Made by a program: the position numbers and the translations under genes. A stretch of 64,000 nucleotides of DNA, taken from Opitutaceae bacterium (GTDB lineage Bacteria > Verrucomicrobiota > Verrucomicrobiia > Opitutales > Opitutaceae). This document shows positions 21,494-32,700 of this stretch, piece by piece. The notes below the pieces were generated by a model that saw only the letters and a program-made list of their open reading frames with translations, was not told where the DNA came from and made no database searches. The stretch lies in contig PLXR01000005.1 of NCBI GenBank assembly GCA_003151495.1, positions 300-64,299 of the forward strand, in the 5' to 3' direction. Each line of letters opens with the position of its first letter. Positions within the stretch are counted from its first letter, which is position 1.

Positions 21494-24022
21494 CTATGTC
21501 TCCTGCCTGAGGATCTCGAGCGGCGGGTGGTCGAGGACGCCGCGGCCCGCGGCCAGGCCGGTCGCCACGGCGAGCGCGGAGACGACGGCGACGGCCGCGG
21601 CGACCTGGCCGAGAGGCGAGGAGGCCGTCACGTGGAACACGTACCGGGCGAGGAGGAGGTTTCCCGCGACCGCGAGGGCGGCTCCCACGACGGCCGCCTG
21701 GACGCCCAGCACGGCGTACTCGACGAGCTGGATGAGCGCCAGCTGGCGGCGCGTCGCGCCGAGGGTCCTGAGGAGCACCGTCTCGCGGATGCGCTGGTGG
21801 CGTCCCATGAGGACGGCGCCCGCGAGTACGACAAGGCCCGTCGCAACCGTGAAGAGGGCCATGAACTGGATCGCGAATGCGACCTTCGAGAAGATCCCGT
21901 CGAGCGTCTCCACGACGAGCGCCAGGTCGATCGCGGTCACGTTGGGGAACGCGTCCACGACCGCCCGCTGGACCCTCCCCGACTGGGCCGCCGAGTCCGC
22001 GTGGAGCGCCGCCAGATAGGTCTTCGGCGCGCCCTCGAGCACGCCCTCCGGGAAGACCACGAAGAAGTTGGGCTCCAGGCGGCGCCATTCGACGGTCCTG
22101 ATGCTGCCCACCCGGGTGCGGACGGCCAGGCCCTGGACGTCCCAGTCGACCTCATCGCCGAGGCGCAGCTGCATGTCGCGGGCGAGGCCCTCCTCGACCG
22201 AGATCGGCACGGGGCCGTCGGCAACCGCGGCGCGGCCCGTGAAGGCCCCCTCGACCACCTTCTCCGTCGCGGAGAGCCTCCCGCGGAACGTGGACCTGTA
22301 CTCGCGGCGCAGCGCCCAGGCCGCGATCTTCATGTCCTTCTCCTTGAGCAGCCTCTCGACCCCGACGCCCCTCACCGACGTGATCTTCATTGTCACGATC
22401 GCGGCGCGCTCCCCGACCGGCGAGCCCGCGGAGGAGGCCACCGCCTCGAGGGGGCCGATCTGGTCGTCCTGGATGTCGAAGAAGATGAGGTTAGGCCGGC
22501 CGAGCGCGTCCGCGCCCCGGATCTCATTGAGGAGCGTGGTCCGGACAAGGAGGAGCGTGAGGACGAGGAAGGTCCCGAGCCCGAGCGAGAGCAGGAGGAG
22601 GACCGTGCGGTTGTTAGGCCTGTGGAGGTTCCCGAAGCCCTGCCGCACGACATAGGGCAGGCCCCTGGGGACGAAGCGCCGCGAGGCCCAGGCGACCGCG
22701 CTCCCGAGCCCCGCGAGGATGAGGAATCCCAGCCCGAGCATCCCCGCGAAGCCGAGCCCGATGGACAAGGCGCCCGTCTGCCACACCGCGAACCCGGCGA
22801 CGGACGCTGCGATGACCGCGGCGATCCCGAGCCGCCAGGGGTCCGGGGCGGACGCGGCGCGCTCCCCGACGGCCGACCGGAGGGCGGCCAGCGGCGGGAT
22901 CCGCCGCACGGAAAGCAGCGGGAGGAGCGAGAAGAGGAGGCATATCACCACCCCGGCCCCGGTGCCCCGAAGGAGCGCGGGCCACGACACGAAGAAATCC
23001 ACGTCGATCGGAAGGACGCCCCGGAAGAGCGCGGGGAGCGCCCGCTGCACCCCGACGCCCAGGGCCCCGCCGGCGAAAGCGCCGGCGAAACCGAGTGCAA
23101 GCCCCTGGGCGAGGTAGACGGAGAAGCTCTGCCTCGCGCTCGCGCCAAGGCAGCGCAGCACGGCGACCGTCGGGATCTTGTCGCGTATGTAGGCGTGGAG
23201 CGCGCTCGCCACGCCTATCCCCCCCAGCACCAGGGCCACGAAGCCCACCAGGCTGAGGAATCCGTCCAGGTGGGCCACCGCCTGCCCGAGGTTGCGCTTG
23301 CGCTCGCCGACCGTCTCGAACGAGAGCCGCAGCAGCGGGAAGCGCTCCTTCATCGTGCGCGCGAGCGCATCAGCGTCCGCGCCCTCGGGCAGCCTGACCA
23401 TCGCCCTGTACCTCGCCAGCGCCTCGGCCCCGGCGAGGCCGGTCGCGGCGAGGGATCCCATCGGGATGTACGCGCGGGGCGCCATCATCGCGACCCCGGG
23501 GGATTCGCCGGGTACCTTCCGGAGCGAGCCGGCGATGGTGAAGAGCGTCTTGCCGAGCCTGACCCTGTCCCCCGCCCTGAGCCCGTACTGGGCAAGGAGC
23601 GTCGGCTCGAGGATGACGCGGTCCCCGCCCTCCCTGAGGAGCTGGGCGGCACCGGGGGGGTCAGTCTCGAACCTGCCGTAGAACGGGAACGCCCCCTCGA
23701 CCGCGTGAACCTGGACCAGCCGGAGCCTGCCCTGCGCAGGGAAGGTCATCATGGAGGAGAAGGTCTGCTCCCGGGCAATCTCCCCGCCCTGCGCGGCGAG
23801 GTGGTCCATCACCGCCGCGGGGAGCGGCGCCGGGGCCGTCACGAAAAGGTCGGCTCCGAGGAGGCTCTTCGCCTCGCGGTTGATCGCGCTGCTCACGTTC
23901 GCGCTGAACGAACCGATCGAGACCAGGGCGGCGATCCCGAGCACGACCGAGAGCGAGTACAGGACAAGGCGGCGGCGGGATGCGCGCGAGTCGCGCCATG
24001 CCATGAGGAGGATGAAGCGCAT
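21494..24022 (-). CDS. ABC transporter permease (FtsX/MacB-like, two FtsX domains)
   Basis: 842 aa, N-terminal MRFILLMAWRDSRASRRRLVLYSLSVVLGIAALVSIGSFSANVSSAI; FtsX-type LVGFVALVLGGIGVASALHAYIRDKIPTVAVLRCLGAS and late VLMGRHQRIRETVLLRTLGATRRQ. Confidence 0.9.
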   Translation of the reverse strand: MRFILLMAWRDSRASRRRLVLYSLSVVLGIAALVSIGSFSANVSSAINREAKSLLGADLFVTAPAPLPAAVMDHLAAQGGEIAREQTFSSMMTFPAQGRLRLVQVHAVEGAFPFYGRFETDPPGAAQLLREGGDRVILEPTLLAQYGLRAGDRVRLGKTLFTIAGSLRKVPGESPGVAMMAPRAYIPMGSLAATGLAGAEALARYRAMVRLPEGADADALARTMKERFPLLRLSFETVGERKRNLGQAVAHLDGFLSLVGFVALVLGGIGVASALHAYIRDKIPTVAVLRCLGASARQSFSVYLAQGLALGFAGAFAGGALGVGVQRALPALFRGVLPIDVDFFVSWPALLRGTGAGVVICLLFSLLPLLSVRRIPPLAALRSAVGERAASAPDPWRLGIAAVIAASVAGFAVWQTGALSIGLGFAGMLGLGFLILAGLGSAVAWASRRFVPRGLPYVVRQGFGNLHRPNNRTVLLLLSLGLGTFLVLTLLLVRTTLLNEIRGADALGRPNLIFFDIQDDQIGPLEAVASSAGSPVGERAAIVTMKITSVRGVGVERLLKEKDMKIAAWALRREYRSTFRGRLSATEKVVEGAFTGRAAVADGPVPISVEEGLARDMQLRLGDEVDWDVQGLAVRTRVGSIRTVEWRRLEPNFFVVFPEGVLEGAPKTYLAALHADSAAQSGRVQRAVVDAFPNVTAIDLALVVETLDGIFSKVAFAIQFMALFTVATGLVVLAGAVLMGRHQRIRETVLLRTLGATRRQLALIQLVEYAVLGVQAAVVGAALAVAGNLLLARYVFHVTASSPLGQVAAAVAVVSALAVATGLAAGRGVLDHPPLEILRQET

Positions 24023-24031
24023 GCGGGCAGG

Positions 24032-24730
24032 TCAGGCCGCGGGCGCGGTCCTCTCGTCGGAGGCCACCGAGCCGTTCCGGAGCCTGAGGATGCGCTGGCA
24101 GCGGCCCGCGAGCTCGAAGTTGTGGGTGACAAGGACCAGCGTCGTCCCGCGTTCGCGGTTGAGGCCGAAGATCAGCTCCACCATGGAATCCGCCGTGTCG
24201 CCGTCCAAATTGCCCGTGGGCTCGTCGCAAAACAGGATCTTCGGGGCGTTGATGAACGCCCTGGCAAGCGCCACCCGCTGCTGCTCGCCCCCCGAAAGCT
24301 GCACGGGATAGTGGTCGAACCTGGCCGCCAGCCCCACCCGCTCAAGGAGGGCCCTGGCCTGGGGCTCGCATCCCCGCTCGCCCCGGAGCTCGAGCGGCAC
24401 GAGCACGTTCTCCAGGGCCGTCAGCGTCGGTATGAGCTGGAAGTTCTGGAAGACGAACCCGACGCTCGCGTTGCGGACGCGGGCCCTGGAGTCCTCGTCG
24501 AGCGCGTCGAGCCGCTCCCCGGCGAGCTCCACCGAGCCCCCCGTGGCCCGGTCGAGCCCCGCGCAGAGCCCGAGGAGGGTCGTCTTCCCGCTCCCGCTCG
24601 GCCCCACGACGGCGATGCTTTCGCCTGCCCCGAGCTCAAAGCTCGCCTCGTGAAGGACGGTCAGCGGGCCGGCCGCAGTCGCGTAGGTCTTGGTCAGCCG
24701 GCTCACCCGGAGCATCGCTTGTGCAGGCAT
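24032..24730 (-). CDS. ABC transporter ATP-binding protein (LolD/MacB-like)
   Basis: AVVGPSGSGKTTLLGLCAGLDRAT Walker A; LSGGEQQRVALARAF signature; ILFCDEPTGNLD Walker B. Adjacent to permease. Confidence 0.93.
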   Translation of the reverse strand: MPAQAMLRVSRLTKTYATAAGPLTVLHEASFELGAGESIAVVGPSGSGKTTLLGLCAGLDRATGGSVELAGERLDALDEDSRARVRNASVGFVFQNFQLIPTLTALENVLVPLELRGERGCEPQARALLERVGLAARFDHYPVQLSGGEQQRVALARAFINAPKILFCDEPTGNLDGDTADSMVELIFGLNRERGTTLVLVTHNFELAGRCQRILRLRNGSVASDERTAPAA

Positions 24731-24830
24731 GGCCCCCACGAAACACGCCCTTCTCCCGGAGCGCAAACGCGATCACCCGGCCGTTCGCGCTCGAAAACGC
24801 GGGACCGCCCCGCCACCTTCATGCCCGCCG

Positions 24831-25517
24831 ATGGATTCGCACACGGACACCTGGGCGGGGAATTGGGCCCGCGGACCCTGGAGGCTGCCCCTCGTGGCGG
24901 CGCTCCTGTCCCTGGCGGCCCCGTCGATGGCCGGGGCGCAGCCTCCCGCGCCGCGAACGATCGTGTTCTTCGGAGACAGCCTCACGGCCGGATACGGGCT
25001 CCCCGATCCCGGCACCCAGTCCTATCCCGCGAGGATCCAGGCCCTGGTGGACGCCGAGCACCTGCCCTGGCGCGTGGTGAACGCGGGCCTGAGCGGCGAG
25101 ACGAGCGCCGGCGGCCTGCGCCGGGTCGACTGGGTCCTCAACCAGGGGGTTGATGTATTCTTTCTGGAGCTCGGGGCAAACGACGGCCTCCGGGGAACCC
25201 CCACCTCGGCGACCGGGGCGAACCTTCAGGCGATCGTCGACCGCGTTCGCTTGAAGCGTCCCGGCGCCAGGATTGTCGTGGCGGGCATGCGGATGCCGCC
25301 CAACATGGGACAGGAGTATGCGGACGCTTTCCGCGCCCTGTTCCCGGCCTTGGCCCTGAGGAACCAGGCGACCCTGGTGCCCTTTCTCCTGGACGGCGTC
25401 GCGGAGAAAACCGGGTTGAACCAGAACGATGGAATTCATCCCAACCCTGCCGGGGCTGAGATCGTGGCCCAGGGTGTCTGGAAGGTGCTGGCGCCGCTCC
25501 TCAGGGGGCCGAACTGA
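24831..25517 (+). CDS. Arylesterase / GDSL lipase (TesA-like SGNH hydrolase), secreted
   Basis: TIVFFGDSLTAGYGLPDPGTQSYPARIQALVDAE..VNAGLSGETSAGGLRRVDW..LELGANDGLRGTP..NDGIHPNPAGAE. Confidence 0.92.
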   Translation: MDSHTDTWAGNWARGPWRLPLVAALLSLAAPSMAGAQPPAPRTIVFFGDSLTAGYGLPDPGTQSYPARIQALVDAEHLPWRVVNAGLSGETSAGGLRRVDWVLNQGVDVFFLELGANDGLRGTPTSATGANLQAIVDRVRLKRPGARIVVAGMRMPPNMGQEYADAFRALFPALALRNQATLVPFLLDGVAEKTGLNQNDGIHPNPAGAEIVAQGVWKVLAPLLRGPN

Positions 25518-25671
25518 AGATTCGGGCCCGGCCTGCCATTCGCCCTGCAAACGCTAGGACCATATAAGCCGATAACATGCTTTAATTTAATAATTTACGA
25601 AAATCATGCCCCGCGCCGAATACACGAGAAATTCCGTTGCAGTTGCAATTTGATTGTATCAGCCTTCGCCG

Positions 25672-28600
25672 ATGATTTGGCGGAAGTTCTGCTCCGTCTG
25701 CGCCGTGCTGTGCGTAGTGGCCTGCGAAAGAGCGCAGGCCCAGACCGAGGTCGACTGGACCTCGACCGGGGACACCACATTCAGCACCTCGGCCAACTGG
25801 GACAACAACATGGACGACGGGGCGGTCCCCGGGTCCGGCAGCCTCGTGTTCTTCACGAACGGGAACGGGACCGTCAACCTCCTCACCCTGGACACCTCCG
25901 CGAGCATGGCGGGGATCGTCTCGCAGGGAACCGGCACGGCGGGCGGCAACCTTTCGATCGTCGGCCCGGGGACCCTCTTCCTGGGCTCGAATGGGATCAC
26001 GCTCAGCGGCGGAACCAGCGAGACCGGGGCGATGGACATCGACGCGGACGTCGTCCTCTGTTCGGACCAGACGTGGGGCCTCAACGACTCGAACATCTGG
26101 GTCAACGGGGCCATAAGCGGCTCGTCCGAGCTCATGATCACCTCCAACGGGGCCGGCTCGGTCGTCCTTAACTCGGGGGCGAGCACCTACAGCGGCGGGA
26201 CCTGGGTCACGGGGGCGGGGACCTACCTCTCGCTGGGAGCCAGCAGCACGATGGACGGCAGCGAGGTGATCTCCGGTCCGGCGGGCACCGGGACGATCTC
26301 CCTCGACAATGGCACGTTCCTCACGACGCCCTCGGGCCTCGGGACGATCTCGGTCGGCAACTCGATCGCGATCGGGAGCGCCGTCACGTTCTCCCCGGAC
26401 CCGGCATCGCCCCTGACGCTCTCCGGAACCATAAGCGACATCGAGGAGGCCGGCTCGCTCATCATCGCCGGGCCCGTGACCCTCACCGGCGACAACACCT
26501 ACTCCGGCGGGACGACGATCAACTGCATGACGACCCTCCAGCTGGGCGACGGCGGGACGACGGGATCCATAATCGGCGACGTGGTCGACAACGGGACGCT
26601 CGTGATCGACCGCTCCAACTGCTACACGTTCTCGGGGAACATCAGCGGCAACGGGGGCGTGACGATCCAGCAGGGGATGCTGACGCTCGGCGGCAGCAAC
26701 ACCTACTACGGCACGACGAGCCTCGCCCCGAACACGAGCCTCTCGGACGCGACCTCCTACGCCTTCTCCCCGAATTCCGACGTGTTCCTCGGCATGGGCG
26801 CCACTCTCAACGTCTACTACAACGAGGCGATCCAGAACCTGAGCGACGCCTCGTGCGGCTCGACGATCAACCTGGGCGAGGAAACCAACCTGACGGTGTA
26901 CAGCACCGGGAACAGCACCTACTACGGGTACATCTCGGGATCGGGCTCCCTGACGGTCGAGGGGAACGGCGGGACTACGCTGACGCTCCTCGGCGACAGC
27001 GACTATTCAGGCGGGACCACGATCGGCTGCATGACGACCCTCCAGCTCGGGGACGGCGGCACCTCGGGGTCAATCACGGGGAACGTGGTGGACCACGGGA
27101 CCCTCTCGTTCGACCGCTCAGACTGCATCACGTTCAGCGGGGTCATATGCGGAAACGGCGGGGTCACCCTCCAGCAGGGAATGGTGACGCTGGGCGGGAA
27201 CAACTCCTACTACGGCCAGACGAACCTCGGCGCGCACACCACCCTCTCCGACTCCACGTCCTACGCCTACTCCCCGAATTCCGACGTGTTCCTCGGCATG
27301 GGCGCCACCCTCAACGTCTACTATAACGAGGCGATCCAGAACCTGAACGACGCCACCTGCGGGTCGACCGTCAACCTCGGCTCCGAGGCGGGCCTCTCGG
27401 TCTTCAATACCGGGAGCAACACCTACTACGGGTACATCACGGGATCGGGCTCCCTGACGGTGAATGGCAACAGCTCCACGAGCCTGACGCTTCTCGGCTC
27501 GAACGACTACTCCGGCGGGACGACGATCGGGTGCATGACGACCCTCCAGCTGGGCGACGGGGGGACAAGCGGGTCGATCACGGGAAGCGTGGTCGACAAC
27601 GGGACGCTCGCCTTCGACCGTTCCAACTGCCTCACCTTCTGCGGGCCCATCTGCGGCGTCGGCAGCCTGAATGTGGAGGACGGGATGGTGACCCTCGTCG
27701 GCGACAGCACCTACTCGGGCGGCACGAACATCGCCTGCATGACGACGCTCCAGCTCGGCAACGGGGGCACGACGGGTTCGATCACGGGCAACGTGGTGGA
27801 CAACGGGACCCTCTCCTTCGACCGCTCCGACTGCATCACGTTCAGCGGGATCATATGCGGCAACGGCGGGGTCACCCTTCAGCAGGGCATGGTGACCCTC
27901 GGCGGGAACAACACCTACTCCGGCCAGACGAACCTCAACCCGAACACCGTCCTCTCCGACTCCACGCCCTACGCCTACTCCCCGAATTCCGACGTGTACC
28001 TCGGCATGGGCGCGACCCTCAACGTCAACTACAGCGAGGCGATCCAGAACCTGAACGACGCCACCTGTGGCTCGACGGTCAACCTGGCGGTGGAGACCGA
28101 CCTGACCGTGTACAATACGGGCTGCAACACCTACTACGGGTACATCACGGGCCCGGGCGGCCTCGTCGTGAACGGGAATGGCGGGACGAAGCTGACGCTC
28201 GTGGGCGACAGTGACTATTCCGGAGGGACGACGATCGGTTGCATGACGACGCTCCAGCTGGGCAACGGCGGGACGACGGGCTCGATCGCGGGCGACGTGT
28301 ATGACAGCGGCACCCTCGCCTTCGACCGCTCCAACTGCATCACGTTCTCCGGGAACATCAGCGGGAACGGGGGCGTGAACGTCGAGCAGGGTATGGTGGT
28401 CCTGAACGGCAGCAACTCCTACTCGGGCGGTACCACGATCAGCAACGCGAGCGTCACGGTCGGGAACGACTGGGGCCTGGGATCGGCCTGGGTCGACGCG
28501 ATCAGCAGCGTCCTGAACCTGGGCAGCGCCTCGCCGTTCGTAAACTCCCTGATGCTCACCGACTCCACGGCGAACTTCACGTCGGACGGCGGCAGCCCCA

Positions 28601-29622
28601 CCCTGTTCAACCTCTCGATGCAGAATTCCACGCTGAACTTCGCGCCGAATTCGATCCCCGCGATCGAGGGCCTCGTGAGCGATGGCCCGGGCTCGACGAA
28701 CGCCATCAACCTGGGCGCGGGCTCGACCCTCTTCTTCTACCTCGGGAGCGACCCGGCCTTCTACGGGACCGTAAACGGTGCGGGCGCGCTCGACGTCGAG
28801 GGATTCCGCCAGGAGCTGGACCTCTTCGGCGCCAACACCTACACGGGAGGGACGACAATCGGCGCAAACATGCTGGTGGTGGCCGGCAATAATTCCGCCT
28901 TCGGGACGGCACCCGTGAGCATGGGCAACGCCGCCGCGCTGGGAATCGGGCCCGGGGTGACGGTGACGAACACCGTCAACACCGGGTCGAACGCATTCGC
29001 GATGGGCGGATTCGGGACCTTCGACCCCGCCGTGCCGCAGAGCATCTCGTTCCAGGGCGGATCCGTCCTCGCGGGGGGCGGCGGCCGGGTCGGGAACGCG
29101 TTCGGGAGCACGTCGACGCCCGTGGTCGGGACCTTCTCCTTCGGTTCCGGCGCCAGCGTCGTCCTGGGGCCGGGCGGCTTCCTTCAGTTCTCCATCATGA
29201 ACGCCGCGGGTACCCCGGGCGTCGACTTCAGCACCATCAACGCGACGGGCAGCGTGGACATCACCGCGACCCCGGGCAGCCCGTTTGAGATCCAGGTCAT
29301 CGGCGTCGACTCCACGAACCTCATCACGGGCACGGCAAACTCCTTCAATTCGTCGCAGTCGTACTCGTGGACCCTTCTTTCGGCGGGAACCCTCACCATG
29401 TCGGGGGGGTTCAACCCGGCGGCGTTCGTGGTGGACGCGGGCAATCTCTCGAATGTCTCCGGTTCCAGCGGGTTCTATGTGACCGATCCCGGCAACTCCC
29501 TGGTCCTCAATTTCACGCCGGTCCCGGAGCCCTCGACGTGGGTCCTCCTGGCGGGCGGCGCACTGGCCCTGGGAATCGCAGGCTGGAGACGGCATAGGGC
29601 CCCCGAAAAGCGGGCTTCCTGA
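25672..29622 (+). CDS. Beta-strand-repeat (autotransporter-associated) PEP-CTERM protein with long internal repeats
   Basis: Signal MIWRKFCSVCAVLCVVACERAQAQ; repeated DYSGGTTIGCMTTLQLGDGG...NVVDNGTLSFDRSNCITFSG; C-terminal VPEPSTWVLLAGGALALGIAGWRRHR PEP-CTERM anchor. Confidence 0.92.
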   Translation: MIWRKFCSVCAVLCVVACERAQAQTEVDWTSTGDTTFSTSANWDNNMDDGAVPGSGSLVFFTNGNGTVNLLTLDTSASMAGIVSQGTGTAGGNLSIVGPGTLFLGSNGITLSGGTSETGAMDIDADVVLCSDQTWGLNDSNIWVNGAISGSSELMITSNGAGSVVLNSGASTYSGGTWVTGAGTYLSLGASSTMDGSEVISGPAGTGTISLDNGTFLTTPSGLGTISVGNSIAIGSAVTFSPDPASPLTLSGTISDIEEAGSLIIAGPVTLTGDNTYSGGTTINCMTTLQLGDGGTTGSIIGDVVDNGTLVIDRSNCYTFSGNISGNGGVTIQQGMLTLGGSNTYYGTTSLAPNTSLSDATSYAFSPNSDVFLGMGATLNVYYNEAIQNLSDASCGSTINLGEETNLTVYSTGNSTYYGYISGSGSLTVEGNGGTTLTLLGDSDYSGGTTIGCMTTLQLGDGGTSGSITGNVVDHGTLSFDRSDCITFSGVICGNGGVTLQQGMVTLGGNNSYYGQTNLGAHTTLSDSTSYAYSPNSDVFLGMGATLNVYYNEAIQNLNDATCGSTVNLGSEAGLSVFNTGSNTYYGYITGSGSLTVNGNSSTSLTLLGSNDYSGGTTIGCMTTLQLGDGGTSGSITGSVVDNGTLAFDRSNCLTFCGPICGVGSLNVEDGMVTLVGDSTYSGGTNIACMTTLQLGNGGTTGSITGNVVDNGTLSFDRSDCITFSGIICGNGGVTLQQGMVTLGGNNTYSGQTNLNPNTVLSDSTPYAYSPNSDVYLGMGATLNVNYSEAIQNLNDATCGSTVNLAVETDLTVYNTGCNTYYGYITGPGGLVVNGNGGTKLTLVGDSDYSGGTTIGCMTTLQLGNGGTTGSIAGDVYDSGTLAFDRSNCITFSGNISGNGGVNVEQGMVVLNGSNSYSGGTTISNASVTVGNDWGLGSAWVDAISSVLNLGSASPFVNSLMLTDSTANFTSDGGSPTLFNLSMQNSTLNFAPNSIPAIEGLVSDGPGSTNAINLGAGSTLFFYLGSDPAFYGTVNGAGALDVEGFRQELDLFGANTYTGGTTIGANMLVVAGNNSAFGTAPVSMGNAAALGIGPGVTVTNTVNTGSNAFAMGGFGTFDPAVPQSISFQGGSVLAGGGGRVGNAFGSTSTPVVGTFSFGSGASVVLGPGGFLQFSIMNAAGTPGVDFSTINATGSVDITATPGSPFEIQVIGVDSTNLITGTANSFNSSQSYSWTLLSAGTLTMSGGFNPAAFVVDAGNLSNVSGSSGFYVTDPGNSLVLNFTPVPEPSTWVLLAGGALALGIAGWRRHRAPEKRAS
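26500..28430 (+). repeat. In-gene tandem repeat, ~500-bp units with one ~205-bp short unit
   Basis: The SGGTT(I/N)xCMTTLQLG motif recurs at about 26500, 27000, 27503, 27708 and 28211. The block tactccccgaattccgacgtgttcctcggcatgggcgcc recurs almost identically near 26765, 27270 and 27975. Confidence 0.85.
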
Positions 29623-29738
29623 GAGCGGAACGGGGGATCGGCCCAAAGGGGGCAATTTTAAGCAATTGCCAGTTAATCCCTTGCCGATTGCGTTCGGTTC
29701 GGCCTTGCCCGTTGCAAGTGATTTGTATCAATAAACGC

Positions 29739-32700
29739 ATGCGTGGGCTCCGAATTCGATTGCTGGCGATGGGCGTGATGGCTTCGGCCTGCGCCGCGAA
29801 CGGGCAGGTGGTCACCTGGGTGGGGGGATTCCCCAACGACAACCTGAGCACCGGGACCAACTGGCTCGGGGGGACAGCCCCCACGTCCGACGGCTTCGAG
29901 ACGCTCCTGTTCAATGCGGCCTCCAACTCGGACCTGAAGATGGACGTGACGGCGGACTTCATGGGAATAGTGGTCGACGGGACCGGCGGGAACGGGGCCT
30001 CGGCCAGCCTCTACGGCTCCAACACGCTCACGATCGGGGCGGGCGGCATCTCGCTCGTGAACGGCGGCAGCTGGCAGGACTCACTCTATATAGGTGCCCC
30101 GGTGGCGCTCTCCGCGAACCAGGTCTGGTCCACTGCGAACCCCGGGGGGAACATCACGGTCTCCGGAGCGATCAGCGGCGCCTTCGCCCTCACTCTGCAG
30201 GGGGCCCCCGGCTCCACCTTCGAGCTTGATTCCGGGGCCAGCACCTTCAGCAGCCTTTCCTACACCGGCCAGTACACGGGACTGGTCGTGGGCTCGAGCA
30301 GCACGGGGCCGGCGGGCGCCCCGACGTCGGGCCCTCTGGGCACCGGGGTCGTGACCATGGGCGACGGGACCACGCTCGCGGTCAACACGTCGAACGCCGT
30401 CATGCTCGCCAACCCGTTTTCGCTGGGCGACAACTCGAACGGGGCCGGGATCGCGTTTGGCGGCAGTTCCTCCGGAGGCGACTCGCCCCCGACCACCCTG
30501 ACGCTCTCCGGGCCGGTCACCCTGAACAACAATGACATCGAGCTCGATACCGGCTCGAACACGGTGCTCACGTTCTCCGGGAACCTGATGGGCTACGCCC
30601 CGGGGGTCTGCCTCGACTTTGGAACCAACGGCATGGGCGGCTACGGCCTGGTGATCCTGCAGGGCGGCCTCTCGAACGTCGCCCGCTTCGACCTGGAGGA
30701 CAATGTGTCGGTGATCTTCGACGGGGCCGATGTGACCCAGGTGACCGGCCTCGAGGACATAGGGGTGGGATCCAACAACTACCTCGGCGTCGGGGCCAAC
30801 TACGCGGCGGGGACGAACCTCTCCCAGTTCATCACCTACCTGAACACCTCTGGGAGCGTGGGCTCATTCGCGGGCACGCTGGGGCTCGACACGACCTCGG
30901 GCACGACGCCGGCGCTTTTCAACGACTCGAACGGGATCGACCTCTCGAACTTCACCAACCCGAACTTCGTCGGGCTCGGCTCCGCGACGATGGCGGTCAT
31001 CGGGCCGGCGGCGGTCATCACCCCGCCGAACGACTTCATCTTCAACCTCACAGGCTACGGGGACACCTACCGGTTTGGCGGCGGCGGCGGAACGCTGACC
31101 GTGCAAAGCGCGCTCTCCGACGGGCTTGAGTGGGACGGCTCGATGTTCCTGCCCTTCACCCGCAGCCTCTCGCTGGCGGGGGGCAACGCCCCGCTCACGC
31201 TTGTCCTCAGCGGCCCCCTCTCGTACTCGGGAGGGACCACGATCTCGGGCGCGGCGCTCATCTTCGACACGCCCCTCCCGTTGGCCGGGGGGATCACGCT
31301 CTCGGGCGGCTACGTCGGAAGCACCGAGAACTCCGGCTACGGCGACGACAACTCCTTCTCGATCCAGCAGTTCGTCGACCTGATCGGCGCCAACTCCCCC
31401 CAGGGCGTCATCGGGTTCGACCAGATCGGCAGCACGCGGTCGGTGACGAGCGCCATCGACCTGTCAGGCCTCAGCTCGAACGTCTACCTGGGCACGGCCA
31501 CCTCCGTCAATTACTCAGGGACCATCACCCCCTTCGGGAGCCAGTACCAGTTCGCGGGTGTCAAGGGAGGCCAGGTGGAGGTGTCCTCCAACCTCCTGGC
31601 CGGCCTGTATTCCGTGCTGATCGGACTGCCGAACCCGGGCGAGGCGTTCAACCTGTCTTTCGGCTACGAGCCGCAGTCCTCGGTCACGCTCTCGGGGACG
31701 AACAGCTACTACGGCGGCACGACCCTGAACAGCGGCTACCTCTTTGTCACGAACCCGAGCTCGATCGGCACGGGCACGCTCTTCGTCCCGGACGCGCCGA
31801 ACGGGAGGATCGGCTGGGTCGGGACGCTCACCGCGGCGAACAACCCCGTCACGCTTGCGAACAACATCCAAGTCTCCAACGGGGGGCTGGCCCTCAACAC
31901 GGGCAGCACCGACACGCTCACGCTAACCGGGGTCATCAGCTCCTGGGTCGACGACGCCGGCCAGCTCGGGATCTTCGGCCCGGTCGACCTAGAGGGAAAC
32001 AACACGTTCTTTGGCGGGACCTACGTCAACACCCCGGGAAGCATCGTGACGGTAGGCTCGGACACCGGGCTCGGCACCGGCTACATCAACGCCAACAACA
32101 CCACCTTCAATTTTACGAGCGACAACCCCGTGCTGGGGACCACGGGCAGGGAGGTGTCGTTCGCCAACTCGACGGTGACCTTCTCCGGCACGGGCAACAC
32201 CACGATCTACAACCTCTCGCTCGACACCTCGCGGATCACCTTCAGCGGCGGTACGACCGAGCTGAAGGGGTTCTTCGGCGACACCGGCAGCTCGAACGGC
32301 CTGATCGACATCGACATGGAGGGCTCGCTCCTGATCATCGACCCGAACAAGACCGCGGGCGACGACTCCTCGGACGCCACCATCCACGGGAGGATCACCG
32401 GGCCGGGCGCCCTGGAGGTTACGGGCGTCGGCGGCAGCCTCGAATTGCGCGGCAACAACACCTACACCGGCGGAACGACCATTGACGCGGGATCCGTCGT
32501 CATCGCCAGCAACAACAACGCCCTCGGCTCGCCGGTCGGCGCCGTCGTGGTCAACGGCGCGCTGGCCACGAACACGAATGTCGTCCTCAACAATCCGATC
32601 ACCCTCGGCTCCTCGGGGGTCCTCGCGGGATACGGCAAGTACCAGCCCGGCGGCACCCTTGCGTTCCAGGGCGGGTCGACCGTCGATCCCGGCAGGGCCA

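Noticed and set aside
21245-25153. 1302-aa plus-strand ORF
   Set aside because: Antisense to the ABC permease and ATPase genes, which have clear conserved motifs.
28839-29111. 90-aa minus-strand ORF and similar short ORFs inside PEP-CTERM genes
   Set aside because: Repeated ...VVPPE endings are the reverse complement of the SGGTT repeat, not real genes.
27118-29655. 845-aa minus-strand ORF over the PEP-CTERM gene
   Set aside because: Shadow ORF mirroring the tandem repeats of the sense gene.
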